A stretch of DNA of 32,180 bases from Alistipes sp. GTDB taxonomy: Bacteria > Bacteroidota > Bacteroidia > Bacteroidales > Rikenellaceae. A program made the position numbers and the translations under genes. Below the pieces are notes generated by a model. That model made no database searches and was not told where the DNA came from. It saw only the letters and a list, made by a program, of their open reading frames with translations. Positions 16,890 to 25,669 of the stretch are shown one piece after another; the first letter of the stretch is position 1; every line of letters begins with the position of its first letter. Where the stretch lies: NCBI GenBank assembly GCA_017558115.1, contig JAFYWG010000054.1, forward strand, positions 1 through 32,180, given 5' to 3'.

Positions 16890-18278
16890 ATGAAACGATT
16901 GATTACACTTGCCGTGGCTGTTATGGCCATTGGCACAGCCTCTGCCCAGCAGGATAAGGGCGGTATCACAGCCGAGATGATGCAGCAGATTCGCCTTGGT
17001 CAGACAAATAGCGCTGCTGAGCGTGCTGCGCGCAACGCCATGGCATCTAACCCCATTGCTGAACTTGCAACAAATGCAGATAACCTCGCAATGATAGACA
17101 CTAACTTCTCGCACCGCGTGAAGACTAAGGGCATTACCGACCAGCACCAGTCGGGTCGCTGTTGGATATTTACTGGTCTTAACGTCTTGCGTGCCAAGAT
17201 GATTGACGAGCAGAATCTCGCTGAGATGGAGTTTTCGCAGAACTATATCTTCTTCTACGACCAGCTCGAGAAATGTAATTTGTTCCTCCAGGCAGTTATC
17301 GACACTAAGAGCCTCCCCATGGAGGATCGCCAGGTGGAGTGGTTGTTCAAGAACCCATTGAATGATGGTGGTCAGTTTACTGGTGTATCGAACCTTGTTA
17401 TGAAGTATGGCGTTGTGCCCTCGGAGGTTATGCCCGAGAACTACCAGTCTAATAATACTGGTCAGGTGGGTAACCTCCTCTCGCTAAAGCTCCGTGAGTT
17501 TGGCCTTAAGCTTCGCGCGCAGAAGGATCGCCGCTCAACCGTTGCGCTCAAGACCGAGATGCTCACCGAGATCTACTCTATGCTTGTTCGCGCATATGGC
17601 GTTCCTCCCACCGAGTTCGAGTGGACACGTCGCGATAAGGATGGCAATGTCGTAGACACCAAGACCTACACTCCCCAGTCGTTTTATGCTGAGTACTTCG
17701 GCGACCTCGACCTCGAGGAGGACTTTGTGATGGTGATGAACGACCCCACACGTGAATACTACAAGGTATACGAGATTGAGTACGACCGCCACGTGTATGA
17801 TGGTGACAACTGGGTATATTTGAACCTTCCCATCGACGAGGTTAAGGCTCTCGCTATTGAGTCTATCAAAGATAATACCGCTATGTACTTCTCTTGCGAT
17901 GTGGGTAAGTTCTTGCTCTCGAAGAAGGGTACGCTCGATGTTAACAACTTCGACTACGCATCGCTTATGGGCGTAGAGTTCCCCATGAATAAGGAGGAGC
18001 GCGTGCGCACCTTTGCAAGTGGCTCATCACACGCTATGACACTCATCGCCGTAGATCTCGACGAGCAGGGCAATGCTAAGAAGTGGATGGTGGAGAATAG
18101 CTGGGGTCCTCAGGCTGGCTGGAAGGGTAACCTCATCATGACTGACGAGTGGTTTGAGGAGTATATGTTCCGCGTTGTTGTGAACAAGAAGTACTTCCCC
18201 GCAGAGACACTTAAGCTCTTGGAGCAGAAGCCTATCATGCTTCCATCGTGGGATCCAATGTTCGCTCCCGAGATGTAG
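16890..18278 (+). CDS. Exported C1-family cysteine peptidase (PepC / bleomycin hydrolase type)
   Basis: This 462-residue protein has a papain-like fold of the bleomycin hydrolase subfamily. The catalytic residues are Cys91 in HQSGRCWIF, His381 in GSSHAMTLIAVD and Asn403 in MVENSWG. The length and the block NYIFFYDQLEKCN are typical of aminopeptidase C. A clear signal peptide (MKRLITLAVAVMAIGTASAQ) predicts export to the periplasm, whereas the classic family members are cytoplasmic. In this family the C-terminal tail governs exo- versus endo-cleavage; here it ends MFAPEM. The next gene begins 1 base after the stop codon. Confidence 0.92.
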   Translation: MKRLITLAVAVMAIGTASAQQDKGGITAEMMQQIRLGQTNSAAERAARNAMASNPIAELATNADNLAMIDTNFSHRVKTKGITDQHQSGRCWIFTGLNVLRAKMIDEQNLAEMEFSQNYIFFYDQLEKCNLFLQAVIDTKSLPMEDRQVEWLFKNPLNDGGQFTGVSNLVMKYGVVPSEVMPENYQSNNTGQVGNLLSLKLREFGLKLRAQKDRRSTVALKTEMLTEIYSMLVRAYGVPPTEFEWTRRDKDGNVVDTKTYTPQSFYAEYFGDLDLEEDFVMVMNDPTREYYKVYEIEYDRHVYDGDNWVYLNLPIDEVKALAIESIKDNTAMYFSCDVGKFLLSKKGTLDVNNFDYASLMGVEFPMNKEERVRTFASGSSHAMTLIAVDLDEQGNAKKWMVENSWGPQAGWKGNLIMTDEWFEEYMFRVVVNKKYFPAETLKLLEQKPIMLPSWDPMFAPEM

Positions 18279-18279
18279 T

Positions 18280-18762
18280 ATGGCCGAGGAGATAGAACGT
18301 AAGTATTTGGTTGTGGGCGAGTTTAGACATCTCGCCCACAACTCTATGCACCTCATCCAGGGATATATCGCCTCTGGACGTCGCACGGTGCGTGTGCGCA
18401 TCGGTGATAGCGGGGCATGGCTCACCATTAAGGGGCCATCGCGTAATGGAGGTCTCTCGCGCTACGAGTGGGAGAAGGAGATTGAGGTGAAGGAGGCCAT
18501 GGAGCTGCTGCACCTCGCCGAGGGCGCGGTAATTGACAAGGTGCGCTACTACGTGGAGTATGGCGGCCACACCATCGAGGTCGACGAGTTCTTTGGCGAG
18601 AACGAGGGCCTTGTAATGGCGGAGATAGAACTGCAGTCGGAAGAGGAGAGTGTGGAGCTCCCCGCGTGGTTAGGCCGTGAGGTTACGGGCGAGAAGCGCT
18701 TCTACAACTCCCACCTCCGCGAGCACCCCTACAAGGATTGGAGCCAAGAGGAGAGAGTGTAG
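18280..18762 (+). CDS. CYTH-domain (triphosphate tunnel metalloenzyme) protein
   Basis: This 160-residue protein carries the CYTH signature ExExK as E4-I-E6-R-K8 (EEIERKYLV). It also has the basic strand residues expected of a triphosphate tunnel (RTVRVRIG, WLTIKGP, YEWEKEIEV, IDKVRYYV, VDEFFGEN and MAEIELQSEEE). Short single-domain bacterial members often hydrolyse inorganic triphosphate, but other members act on thiamine triphosphate or make cAMP, so the substrate is open. It has no signal peptide and should be cytoplasmic. It overlaps no other gene and is tightly coupled to the peptidase gene. Confidence 0.88.
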   Translation: MAEEIERKYLVVGEFRHLAHNSMHLIQGYIASGRRTVRVRIGDSGAWLTIKGPSRNGGLSRYEWEKEIEVKEAMELLHLAEGAVIDKVRYYVEYGGHTIEVDEFFGENEGLVMAEIELQSEEESVELPAWLGREVTGEKRFYNSHLREHPYKDWSQEERV

Positions 18763-18779
18763 TGGCTTGGGTATTACTA

Positions 18780-18827
18780 AATAATAGAGAGAGGGTTGGC
18801 AAAATTACCAACCCTCTCTCTATTATT
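18780..18827. terminator. Bidirectional terminator with 20-bp perfect stem
   Basis: AATAATAGAGAGAGGGTTGG (18780-18799) is perfectly complementary to 18808-18827 across an 8-base loop. The outer A/T part of the stem supplies the U tract in both directions. It separates the CYTH gene on the plus strand from the last gene of the convergent starch locus. Confidence 0.92.
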
Positions 18828-18838
18828 AATATACTCTC

Positions 18839-20701
18839 TTATCGTGTGAACTCAACAACGATAGATGTCATAGGTGCAACCTTCAAATTGTCCATCTTAA
18901 CACTATTGCCCGTGAGTACGTCGCGACCTTCGGTGAGGCCATCCGTAATCTCTGCGTAGCGTGCCCAGGGCACGGTGTGCTCCTCGCTAGAGTTGTTGAC
19001 ATAAACGAATACCACCTCCGCGTCGTTGTAGCGGAAGAAGGCATATGTATTGTCACGGTCGATGAAGTGAAGGGTCTTACCTGTGTGGATAACCTCCTTC
19101 GACTTACGCCAGTTCATAAGGGCGTGTGTGTGGTCGAAGACCTCCTTCTGGTCGCCAGTATGCTCTTCGCGGTTGAAGAGGTTAACGGCGTCACCCTCCC
19201 AGCCACCGGGGAAGTCTACACGAAGTGTGGGGTGGCCCTTAGAGCGGTCTGTAGAGCGGAACATAAGCTCGTCGCCGTACAAAATCTGTGGCATACCGCG
19301 CATGGTGCATAGTAGCGTAGCCACAATCTTCATCTTGCGTGCATCGCCCTCACATACATCACCGATGCGATCGGTGTCGTGGTTTGCTGCCATGATCATC
19401 ATATTTGAGAGGTCGTGGTAGACAAAGTCGTGCGAAACAACATCGTAGACGCGTGTCATGCCTGCGCCCCAGCCACCATTGCCACTCTCGGTCATCGCAG
19501 CGCGAATAGCGTCGTGGAGAGGGAAGTCCATGATAGACTTAAGGTGTGAGTTGAAGCCATCCTTATTGTAGTTGTCGCCCTGCCAGTATGCAAGCTGAGG
19601 AATAGACGATGTCCACACCTCGCCCACGATATTGAAGTTGGGATACTCCGCCATAACGGCCTGGCACCACTCGCTCATGGGGCCCTTCTCGTTATAGGGA
19701 TATGTATCTACGCGGAAGCCGTCGAGATCGGAGTACTCGACCCACCATATTGCCCACTGCTGGAAGTAGCGCAAGAGATATGGGTTGTCGAGGTTCATAT
19801 CGGCCATAGAGCGGTCAAACCATCCACTCTCCATCTGGTAGAGGTCGGACTTCGAAGCGTTGAAGTCCATGTTTGTAGAGAATGTCCAGTTCGACTGCGT
19901 GTACTTATCCCATTGGTGTGTCCAGTCTCGGAAGGGCTGATCCTTATACCACCAGTGTGTTGTCGAGCTATGGTTGGGCACGATGTCCATGATAACCTTC
20001 AAGCCGCGCTTGTGGCACTCCTCGACGTAGCTCTTGAAGAGCTCGTTGCTACCATAGCGAGGGTCGATAAGGTAGTAGTCGCTGCATGAGTAGCCGTGGT
20101 ACGACGCGCCATTCTCGTTGTCGAGAAGTAGGGGTGTCGACCAGATGGCTGTAGCACCGAGGTCGGCGATGTAGTCGAGGTGCGCAATCATTCCCTCGAG
20201 GTCGCCACCGTGGCGCAACCATGGCTTAGTGCGGTCTGCCTTCTCTGCCGTGTCGTTGGTACTATCGTTAGCGGTGTTGCCGTTAGCGAAGCGGTCGGGC
20301 ATGATGAGGTATACGAAGTCGGCTGTGGTGAAGCTCTCGCGCTCGCGTGAACCCTCTCTGCGCTCGCCTATAGTATACTTATAATCAAGCTTGCCCTTGC
20401 CGTTAGTGAAGCGTAGGGTGTAGTCGCCAGCCTTAGCATCCTCGGCGATAGCCACATCGATGAAGATGTAGTTGGGGCTATCTGCCTTGTGCACGGCTGT
20501 AACCTCCACGCCAGCTCCCGCGGGCAATATCTCAACCTCACACTCCGCAATTGCGTCGCCGTTAACCATTAGCTGCAACGGCATCTCCATGTCTACCCAC
20601 CACGATAGTGGCTCGACATGCTTAACGTCAATCTTGGGTTTCGCTGCCATGGCTGAGAGTGCCACGGCCATAAACATCACAAATGTTAAAACTCTTTTCA
20701 T
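18839..20701 (-). CDS. susA: SusA-like neopullulanase / cyclomaltodextrinase, GH13
   Basis: This 620-residue periplasmic enzyme cuts alpha-1,4 bonds in imported malto-oligosaccharides. A signal peptide (residues 1-20, ending AMAAKP) is followed by a cyclomaltodextrinase N-terminal domain (about 22-112) and a GH13 barrel. The catalytic residues are Asp332 (GFRVD), Glu361 (IVGEVW) and Asp442 (ANHD); VPNH marks region I. The length and architecture match Bacteroides thetaiotaomicron SusA (617 residues). Unlike the B. thetaiotaomicron sus locus, it is the last gene of a co-directional operon rather than a gene just before susB. The start lies 7 bases after the preceding GH13 stop. Confidence 0.9.
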   Translation of the reverse strand: MKRVLTFVMFMAVALSAMAAKPKIDVKHVEPLSWWVDMEMPLQLMVNGDAIAECEVEILPAGAGVEVTAVHKADSPNYIFIDVAIAEDAKAGDYTLRFTNGKGKLDYKYTIGERREGSRERESFTTADFVYLIMPDRFANGNTANDSTNDTAEKADRTKPWLRHGGDLEGMIAHLDYIADLGATAIWSTPLLLDNENGASYHGYSCSDYYLIDPRYGSNELFKSYVEECHKRGLKVIMDIVPNHSSTTHWWYKDQPFRDWTHQWDKYTQSNWTFSTNMDFNASKSDLYQMESGWFDRSMADMNLDNPYLLRYFQQWAIWWVEYSDLDGFRVDTYPYNEKGPMSEWCQAVMAEYPNFNIVGEVWTSSIPQLAYWQGDNYNKDGFNSHLKSIMDFPLHDAIRAAMTESGNGGWGAGMTRVYDVVSHDFVYHDLSNMMIMAANHDTDRIGDVCEGDARKMKIVATLLCTMRGMPQILYGDELMFRSTDRSKGHPTLRVDFPGGWEGDAVNLFNREEHTGDQKEVFDHTHALMNWRKSKEVIHTGKTLHFIDRDNTYAFFRYNDAEVVFVYVNNSSEEHTVPWARYAEITDGLTEGRDVLTGNSVKMDNLKVAPMTSIVVEFTR

Positions 20702-20708
20702 TGTAGTA

Positions 20709-21998
20709 CTACTTTTTTACCAAAATACGGTAGTTCCATGGTGCAATATACTCGTCGACATGCTCCTTAAGCTCTGTGCGCTCGCCCGTGATGGCGTTGT
20801 GGTAGATGCCAGCGTAGATGCCCGTGTTAAAGTCGGCATGGATGGTGTAGGGCGAGAGGTTCATGATGGCTACCACACGACTGCCACGCACCTCGCGTAC
20901 GAAGGTCATCATGCAGTCCTTGGCGTTGTTCTCAATCTCTATCATCTCGCCACCGCGCTCGCCAGCAGCAAGGGCTGCCTCGCTGTGCTTCAAGTCGCAC
21001 AATCGGCGGTATAGCTCCGTAGTGCGGTTCTCGGCATATACCTCGACAGGTATGGCGTCGCGCTCGAAGAACTCGAACGAGTGGTCGTAGCCCACCTCCT
21101 GGCCTGTGTAGATAAGGGGCATGGTGGAGGGCATTAGGAATGTCATTGCTGTCATAACCTCGAGGGCATTGCCAAAGCGTGTCTGCTCCGATCCGCTCCA
21201 TGAGTTCTCGTCATGGTTTGAGGTGAAGCTCATGCGCATAGCCTCGCGAGGATACTTAGCTCGCTCCGCGTGTATGGCGTTGCGCATATCCCACACGCGG
21301 CGAGCACCCTTAGCGATGTCACACATTATATGGTGGATGTTCCACTGGTAGCTCATGTTGAAGGCTCGGTCGAAAAGGTTGTCCTCCTCGGCCTCTGCCA
21401 ACATAAAAATGTCGGACTTTATAGCATGCAACTCTGCTGCCGCCTCCTGCCAAAACTCGATGGGCACAAGCATCGCCATGTCGCAGCGGAAGCCGTCCAC
21501 CTTGAACTGCTCAACCCAGTAACGCATAGCTTCGATATGTCCGCGCCATACGTCGTGGTTTGCATAGTTGAGTTTCGCGGTGTCGGTCCAGTCCCAGGGC
21601 ACCTTAGCCACGCCATTATCGTCACGCTCGTACCAGTTGGCGGGGCGCTCCTCAATCCAACGTGCATCGCGTGCTGTGTGGTTTGCCACCCAGTCCAAGA
21701 GCACCTTCATGCCGAGGGCGTGTGCGCGCTCAACGAAGTTGCGGAAGTCCTCCACCGTGCCGAACTCTTCGTTTACGCCCTTATAGTCGCGTATAGAGTA
21801 GTACGAGCCGAGTGAGCCCTTGCGGCCCTCGATGCCGATGGGGTAGATGGGCATGAGCCAGATGGCGTCGATACCTATCGAGCGTAGGAAGGGCAGACGC
21901 TCCATTGCTGCGGCAAACGTACCCTCGGGGGTAAACTGTCGCACGTTGAGCTCATAGAGCACTGCCGAGTAGCTCCATTCAGGATTTTTGTATGTCAT
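20709..21998 (-). CDS. GH13 alpha-amylase-family enzyme without signal peptide
   Basis: This 429-residue GH13 protein starts directly in the barrel (SYSAVLYELNVRQFTPEGTF) with no signal peptide or lipobox, so it is predicted to be cytoplasmic. Catalytic residues are Asp173 (GFRCD), Glu202 (MLAEAEE) and Asp263 (SNHDENSW). It is a clear paralogue of the next upstream gene, the lipoprotein at 22062-23468, sharing long blocks such as GRKG-S/T-LGSYYSI and LIYTGQE. The lipoprotein carries about 30 extra residues before its SNHDENSW. Its likely role is cleavage of short maltodextrins after uptake. Either the pair arose by duplication or the gene lost its export signal. Codon use looks closer to the housekeeping genes than to that paralogue. 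Confidence 0.88.
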   Translation of the reverse strand: MTYKNPEWSYSAVLYELNVRQFTPEGTFAAAMERLPFLRSIGIDAIWLMPIYPIGIEGRKGSLGSYYSIRDYKGVNEEFGTVEDFRNFVERAHALGMKVLLDWVANHTARDARWIEERPANWYERDDNGVAKVPWDWTDTAKLNYANHDVWRGHIEAMRYWVEQFKVDGFRCDMAMLVPIEFWQEAAAELHAIKSDIFMLAEAEEDNLFDRAFNMSYQWNIHHIMCDIAKGARRVWDMRNAIHAERAKYPREAMRMSFTSNHDENSWSGSEQTRFGNALEVMTAMTFLMPSTMPLIYTGQEVGYDHSFEFFERDAIPVEVYAENRTTELYRRLCDLKHSEAALAAGERGGEMIEIENNAKDCMMTFVREVRGSRVVAIMNLSPYTIHADFNTGIYAGIYHNAITGERTELKEHVDEYIAPWNYRILVKK

Positions 21999-22016
21999 TA
22001 ACCCTTAGATATAGAC

Positions 22017-22049
22017 GGAGTACGCCACCCGAAGTGAGCGGCGTACTCC
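22017..22049 (-). other. Intra-operon hairpin between two GH13 paralogues
   Basis: GGAGTACGCC (22017-22026) pairs perfectly with GGCGTACTCC (22040-22049), with a loop that holds a UUCG-like core. On the minus strand there is no following T run, so it is not a standard terminator. It sits between the lipoprotein GH13 stop (22062) and the next ATG (21998) and may stabilise the upstream mRNA end or lower downstream expression. Confidence 0.65.
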
Positions 22050-22061
22050 AATAGTTAGAAA

Positions 22062-23468
22062 TTACTTAGACAAGAGCATGAACTCCCAAGCGCCGAGCTC
22101 CACAACGTCGCCAGCCTCGAGGGTCTTTGTTGTGTTGCAGCATGTGCAACCATACTCGCCTGCAGCAGCCTCAGTGATTGTTACATTTGCAGGCTCAGCA
22201 GAGAAGTTGAAGATGCACAACACCTTGTTGTCATCCTTCTCGCGTGTGAATGCAAGGACATTCTCCGAAGTACCCTCAACAAATACGATAGGTGCTACGT
22301 CGTTGCCAGCAGCCAAAGCAGCATTGCCGTGGCGGAATGCGCAGAGTGCCTTGTAGAACTCGCGGTACTCCTTGCCATAGTTGAGGTCAACGAGCTCCAC
22401 TACAGAGTCCTTCTCGAAGAATTCGAGACGGCGGCTAAGACCAATCTCCTGACCTGTGTAGATGAGTGGCTGGCTCTTAGGCAATACGAATGTGAGGGCT
22501 GCGAATGCCTTGTGTGCATCGCCCATGCGCTCGAACTCTGTGCCTGCCCATGAGTTCTCGTCGTGGTTAGAGGTGAACATGAGGCGCATAGCGGGTGCGG
22601 GATACTTCTCGTCGTCGCGTGAGAGATACTCCTTAAGGTCTGCAACGGTCTTAGCGTCAGTCTTGATGGTGCCGTCGCCAGCAACGTTCTTAGTCTCGCT
22701 GCCGCCCTTAGCCATAGCGTTGAAGATGTGGTGGAGCTCCCAAGCGTATGTAGCCTCGAAGCCTGCCTCGTGCAACCACTGCTCCTCACCCTCTGCCAAG
22801 AGGTATACGTCGGGATTGATAGCGCGAACCTGCTTCCATGCCTCAGCCCAGAAGTCGCCAGGAACGTTCATAGCAACGTCGCAACGGTAGCCGTCAACGC
22901 CCTTCTCGATCCAGAACTTGAGAGCGTCAATCATAGCCTCGCGCATCTCGTAGTTGTTGTAGTTGAGCTTTGCAATATCTGTCCAGTCGTACTCTACGAT
23001 AGGAAGACCTGTAGCCTCGTCCATAACGTACCAGTCGGTCTTACCCTCTTTCCACCAGTCAGCATCGCGTGATGTGTGGTTAGCAACCCAGTCGATGATA
23101 ACCTTAAGACCGAGGTCGTGAGCTGTAGCGAGAAAGTGATCGAAGTCCTCCATAGTACCGAACTCGGGGTTAATCTCCTTGTAGTTGATGATAGAGTAGT
23201 ATGAGCCGAGAGTACCCTTGCGGCCATCAACGCCGATAGGGCTGATAGGCATGAGCCATACGATATCTACGCCCATCTCCTTCAACTCGGGCAAGTATGC
23301 CTCTGCTGCGGCAAATGTACCCTCCTCAGTAGCCTGACGAACGTTGAGCTCGTAAACTACAGAGTTGAACTTGTCAAACTCGCGTACAGAAGTCTCCTCC
23401 TGCTTAGGTGTGGTAGCACAACCTACCAATGTTGCAACAAGGGCAACAAGAGCAAATAGCTTCTTCAT
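22062..23468 (-). CDS. GH13 alpha-amylase-family lipoprotein
   Basis: This 468-residue lipoprotein has lipobox LVGC with Cys17 and a GH13 barrel starting near residue 33. Catalytic residues are Asp197 (GYRCD), Glu226 (LLAEGEE) and Asp303 (SNHDENSW). A beta-sandwich C-terminal domain ends VVELGAWEFMLLSK. The residues after the lipid cysteine (ATTPKQEE) lack acidic residues at +2 to +5, the usual surface-export signal in Bacteroidetes, so a periplasm-facing location is more likely than the cell surface. It lies 17 bases after the larger GH13 gene and upstream of its signal-less paralogue. It probably shortens imported alpha-glucan. Confidence 0.9.
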   Translation of the reverse strand: MKKLFALVALVATLVGCATTPKQEETSVREFDKFNSVVYELNVRQATEEGTFAAAEAYLPELKEMGVDIVWLMPISPIGVDGRKGTLGSYYSIINYKEINPEFGTMEDFDHFLATAHDLGLKVIIDWVANHTSRDADWWKEGKTDWYVMDEATGLPIVEYDWTDIAKLNYNNYEMREAMIDALKFWIEKGVDGYRCDVAMNVPGDFWAEAWKQVRAINPDVYLLAEGEEQWLHEAGFEATYAWELHHIFNAMAKGGSETKNVAGDGTIKTDAKTVADLKEYLSRDDEKYPAPAMRLMFTSNHDENSWAGTEFERMGDAHKAFAALTFVLPKSQPLIYTGQEIGLSRRLEFFEKDSVVELVDLNYGKEYREFYKALCAFRHGNAALAAGNDVAPIVFVEGTSENVLAFTREKDDNKVLCIFNFSAEPANVTITEAAAGEYGCTCCNTTKTLEAGDVVELGAWEFMLLSK

Positions 23469-23485
23469 AGTATAAAGTGTATTAA

Positions 23486-25636
23486 TTATTTGTTAGCAAT
23501 GATATAGCCGTATGCGGGGAGTGTAAGCTCAAGCTTACCCTCGCCGAGGCACTTAACAGCGGCACCATCAGTAGCTACTGCGGTCTCCAATGAGCCACAC
23601 TTAGCAAATGCGGGAAGCTGAACCTCGATAGTCTTAACATCTGTACGTACATTGAGCGCTACGATGGTCCAATCACCCATGTAGTGGCGCACGAATACCC
23701 ATGCCTGATCGTCTACGTAGAGTGTGCGCAAGTCACCATAGTTCAAAGGCATAGAGTTGCGACGTGCGTGGAACAACGCCTTAGTCTGCTCGAACTCGCG
23801 TACCTGGTAGTCGTTCTCGCACTCGAAGGTCATCATGTCGCGGTTGTCGGGGTCATTAGCACCGGGAACACCATACTCATCACCCTGGTAGATACAAGGT
23901 ACACCAGGAACGGTAGAGATGATGGCCTTCAACAACTGCAAGCCTGCGTGACCCTTATCCATGTCGCCTACAACCACCTCGCGGTGCCAGCCCTCAGCCT
24001 TGTCGTCGTACCAGCCCAATGCCATGTCACCACCAGCCAATGAGATAAAGCGTGGCTTGTCGTGGTTACCTGTGATGTTACCCATGGTGTGGTGCGAGCC
24101 ATAAGCACGCTCCGACTCCTCAACAGTTGCTGCGATAAGTGTCATAGACTGGTTAGGATCGGCGATGACGTCGCGAGAGTTGTGATAGAGGTTGAAGTCG
24201 AACTGTGAGTCGATCATACCTGTCTTCACGTATGAGCCGATGAGCTCAACATCGCCGTATGTCTCACCAATCTGCCAGAGGTTACGGTTAGGCATCTCGC
24301 TCTTCATCTTGTGTGAGAGCATACGCCAGTAGTCCAATGGAATATGCTTACAAGCATCGTGGCGGTAGCCGTCGAAGTCGAAGTTACGCACCCAGTGCAA
24401 TGCAGAGTCGGTCATAGGATCGCATACCTCCACGCGCTCGAGGTCGAGTGATGGAATATGTTTGTCGAACCATGTTGTGAGGCGTGTGTCGCCATCCCAG
24501 AGGCCGATATTCTCAACCATGCGGCCATCCTCAGTCTCAACAAACTCTGGTGTAATCCAATCGGGGTGCTCCTGAAGTACAGGAGAGTTGATGTGGAGGT
24601 GGTTAGCCACATAGTCGAGGATGACGTTCATCTCGCCATTGTGTGCTGTAGAGAGCATAGTACGAAGCTCCTCATCAGTACCGAAACGCTTGTCTACTAC
24701 GGTGCTGTAGATAGGCCAGTAGCCGTGGTAGCCTGAGAACTTAGTGTCGGGATTTACATTCTGACCCCATGCGTCGTAGGGATTCTGTGTGATAGGCGAA
24801 ATCCAGATAGTAGTGATGCCGAGGTCGGTGAAGAAGCCCTCGTTAATCTTCGCTGTGATACCTGCGATGTCACCACCCTGGTAGTCTACCTTATCCAATA
24901 CCTCGGGAGAGTTAATCTTCCAGTCGTTCTCGGGGTTGCCGTTGTAGAAGCGGTCGATCATCAACGAATAGAGGATCTGTGCCTGGTGGTCTGTGCGCTG
25001 CAACTGTGCTGCGTCGGTCACAACCTCGCCATACTCCAAAGGAAGGAGTACATCATTGAAGCGGCCGCTCTCAGATGCTGCGAAGACGCGGATTACTGAG
25101 CGCTCAAAGTCCTTTGCTACCTCGGGGATAGTTGCCTTGATGGTGTTACCCTCAACAGCCACTGCCTCGATGCGCTCGTTCTGCCACAATGCGACAGCTT
25201 CAACTACGGGGAGTGTAGCCTCGATAGCGACAACACCCTCCTCAACACCTACTGATGACATGTAGCTATTAGCAGTGTCACGCACGCCACCCAACACTAC
25301 GATAGAGAGGGGTGCACCGTCGTGTACTACCTCGATAGTAGAAACAACAACATCTGCAGTGGTTGTTACGTCGAACTCTGCCCAGTTCTCAACTGATGCT
25401 GTGAGTGTGAGGCGCTCGTCGGTTGTTGTAACATCGTCAGCACCCTCCCACTGAGGGTAGTAGTCGGTGAGATAGTGGTGGGTAGTGCCACTCTTGATGT
25501 TCATGGGGATGACGGCAAAGCCGTTACCACGTGCGAACTCAGCCTTCTCAGCTGCGGGCTTACCCGTGATTGCTACATAGGCGATGATACCTACGATAGC
25601 AACCAATGCTAAAAGAATTAGGTTTTTCTTTTTCAT
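23486..25636 (-). CDS. Large membrane-anchored GH13 alpha-amylase-family enzyme
   Basis: This 716-residue enzyme has a hydrophobic N-terminal segment (residues 6-24) with no cysteine, so it is either a signal anchor or a cleaved signal peptide. A beta-rich N-terminal region (about 30-210) has no obvious catalytic motif and could bind glycan. The GH13 barrel follows from about 215 (QILYSLMIDRFYNG), with Asp427 (DGYRHD), Glu458 (WQIGETYGD) and Asp526 (TGNHDKPR). It is the largest GH13 of the locus. Start and neighbours fit an operon: it begins 33 bases after the GH53 stop. It might take the SusG-like role, but it lacks the SusG lipobox. Confidence 0.88.
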   Translation of the reverse strand: MKKKNLILLALVAIVGIIAYVAITGKPAAEKAEFARGNGFAVIPMNIKSGTTHHYLTDYYPQWEGADDVTTTDERLTLTASVENWAEFDVTTTADVVVSTIEVVHDGAPLSIVVLGGVRDTANSYMSSVGVEEGVVAIEATLPVVEAVALWQNERIEAVAVEGNTIKATIPEVAKDFERSVIRVFAASESGRFNDVLLPLEYGEVVTDAAQLQRTDHQAQILYSLMIDRFYNGNPENDWKINSPEVLDKVDYQGGDIAGITAKINEGFFTDLGITTIWISPITQNPYDAWGQNVNPDTKFSGYHGYWPIYSTVVDKRFGTDEELRTMLSTAHNGEMNVILDYVANHLHINSPVLQEHPDWITPEFVETEDGRMVENIGLWDGDTRLTTWFDKHIPSLDLERVEVCDPMTDSALHWVRNFDFDGYRHDACKHIPLDYWRMLSHKMKSEMPNRNLWQIGETYGDVELIGSYVKTGMIDSQFDFNLYHNSRDVIADPNQSMTLIAATVEESERAYGSHHTMGNITGNHDKPRFISLAGGDMALGWYDDKAEGWHREVVVGDMDKGHAGLQLLKAIISTVPGVPCIYQGDEYGVPGANDPDNRDMMTFECENDYQVREFEQTKALFHARRNSMPLNYGDLRTLYVDDQAWVFVRHYMGDWTIVALNVRTDVKTIEVQLPAFAKCGSLETAVATDGAAVKCLGEGKLELTLPAYGYIIANK

Positions 25637-25669
25637 AATAATTTATTTAAGTATCATTATTTCAGTGTG

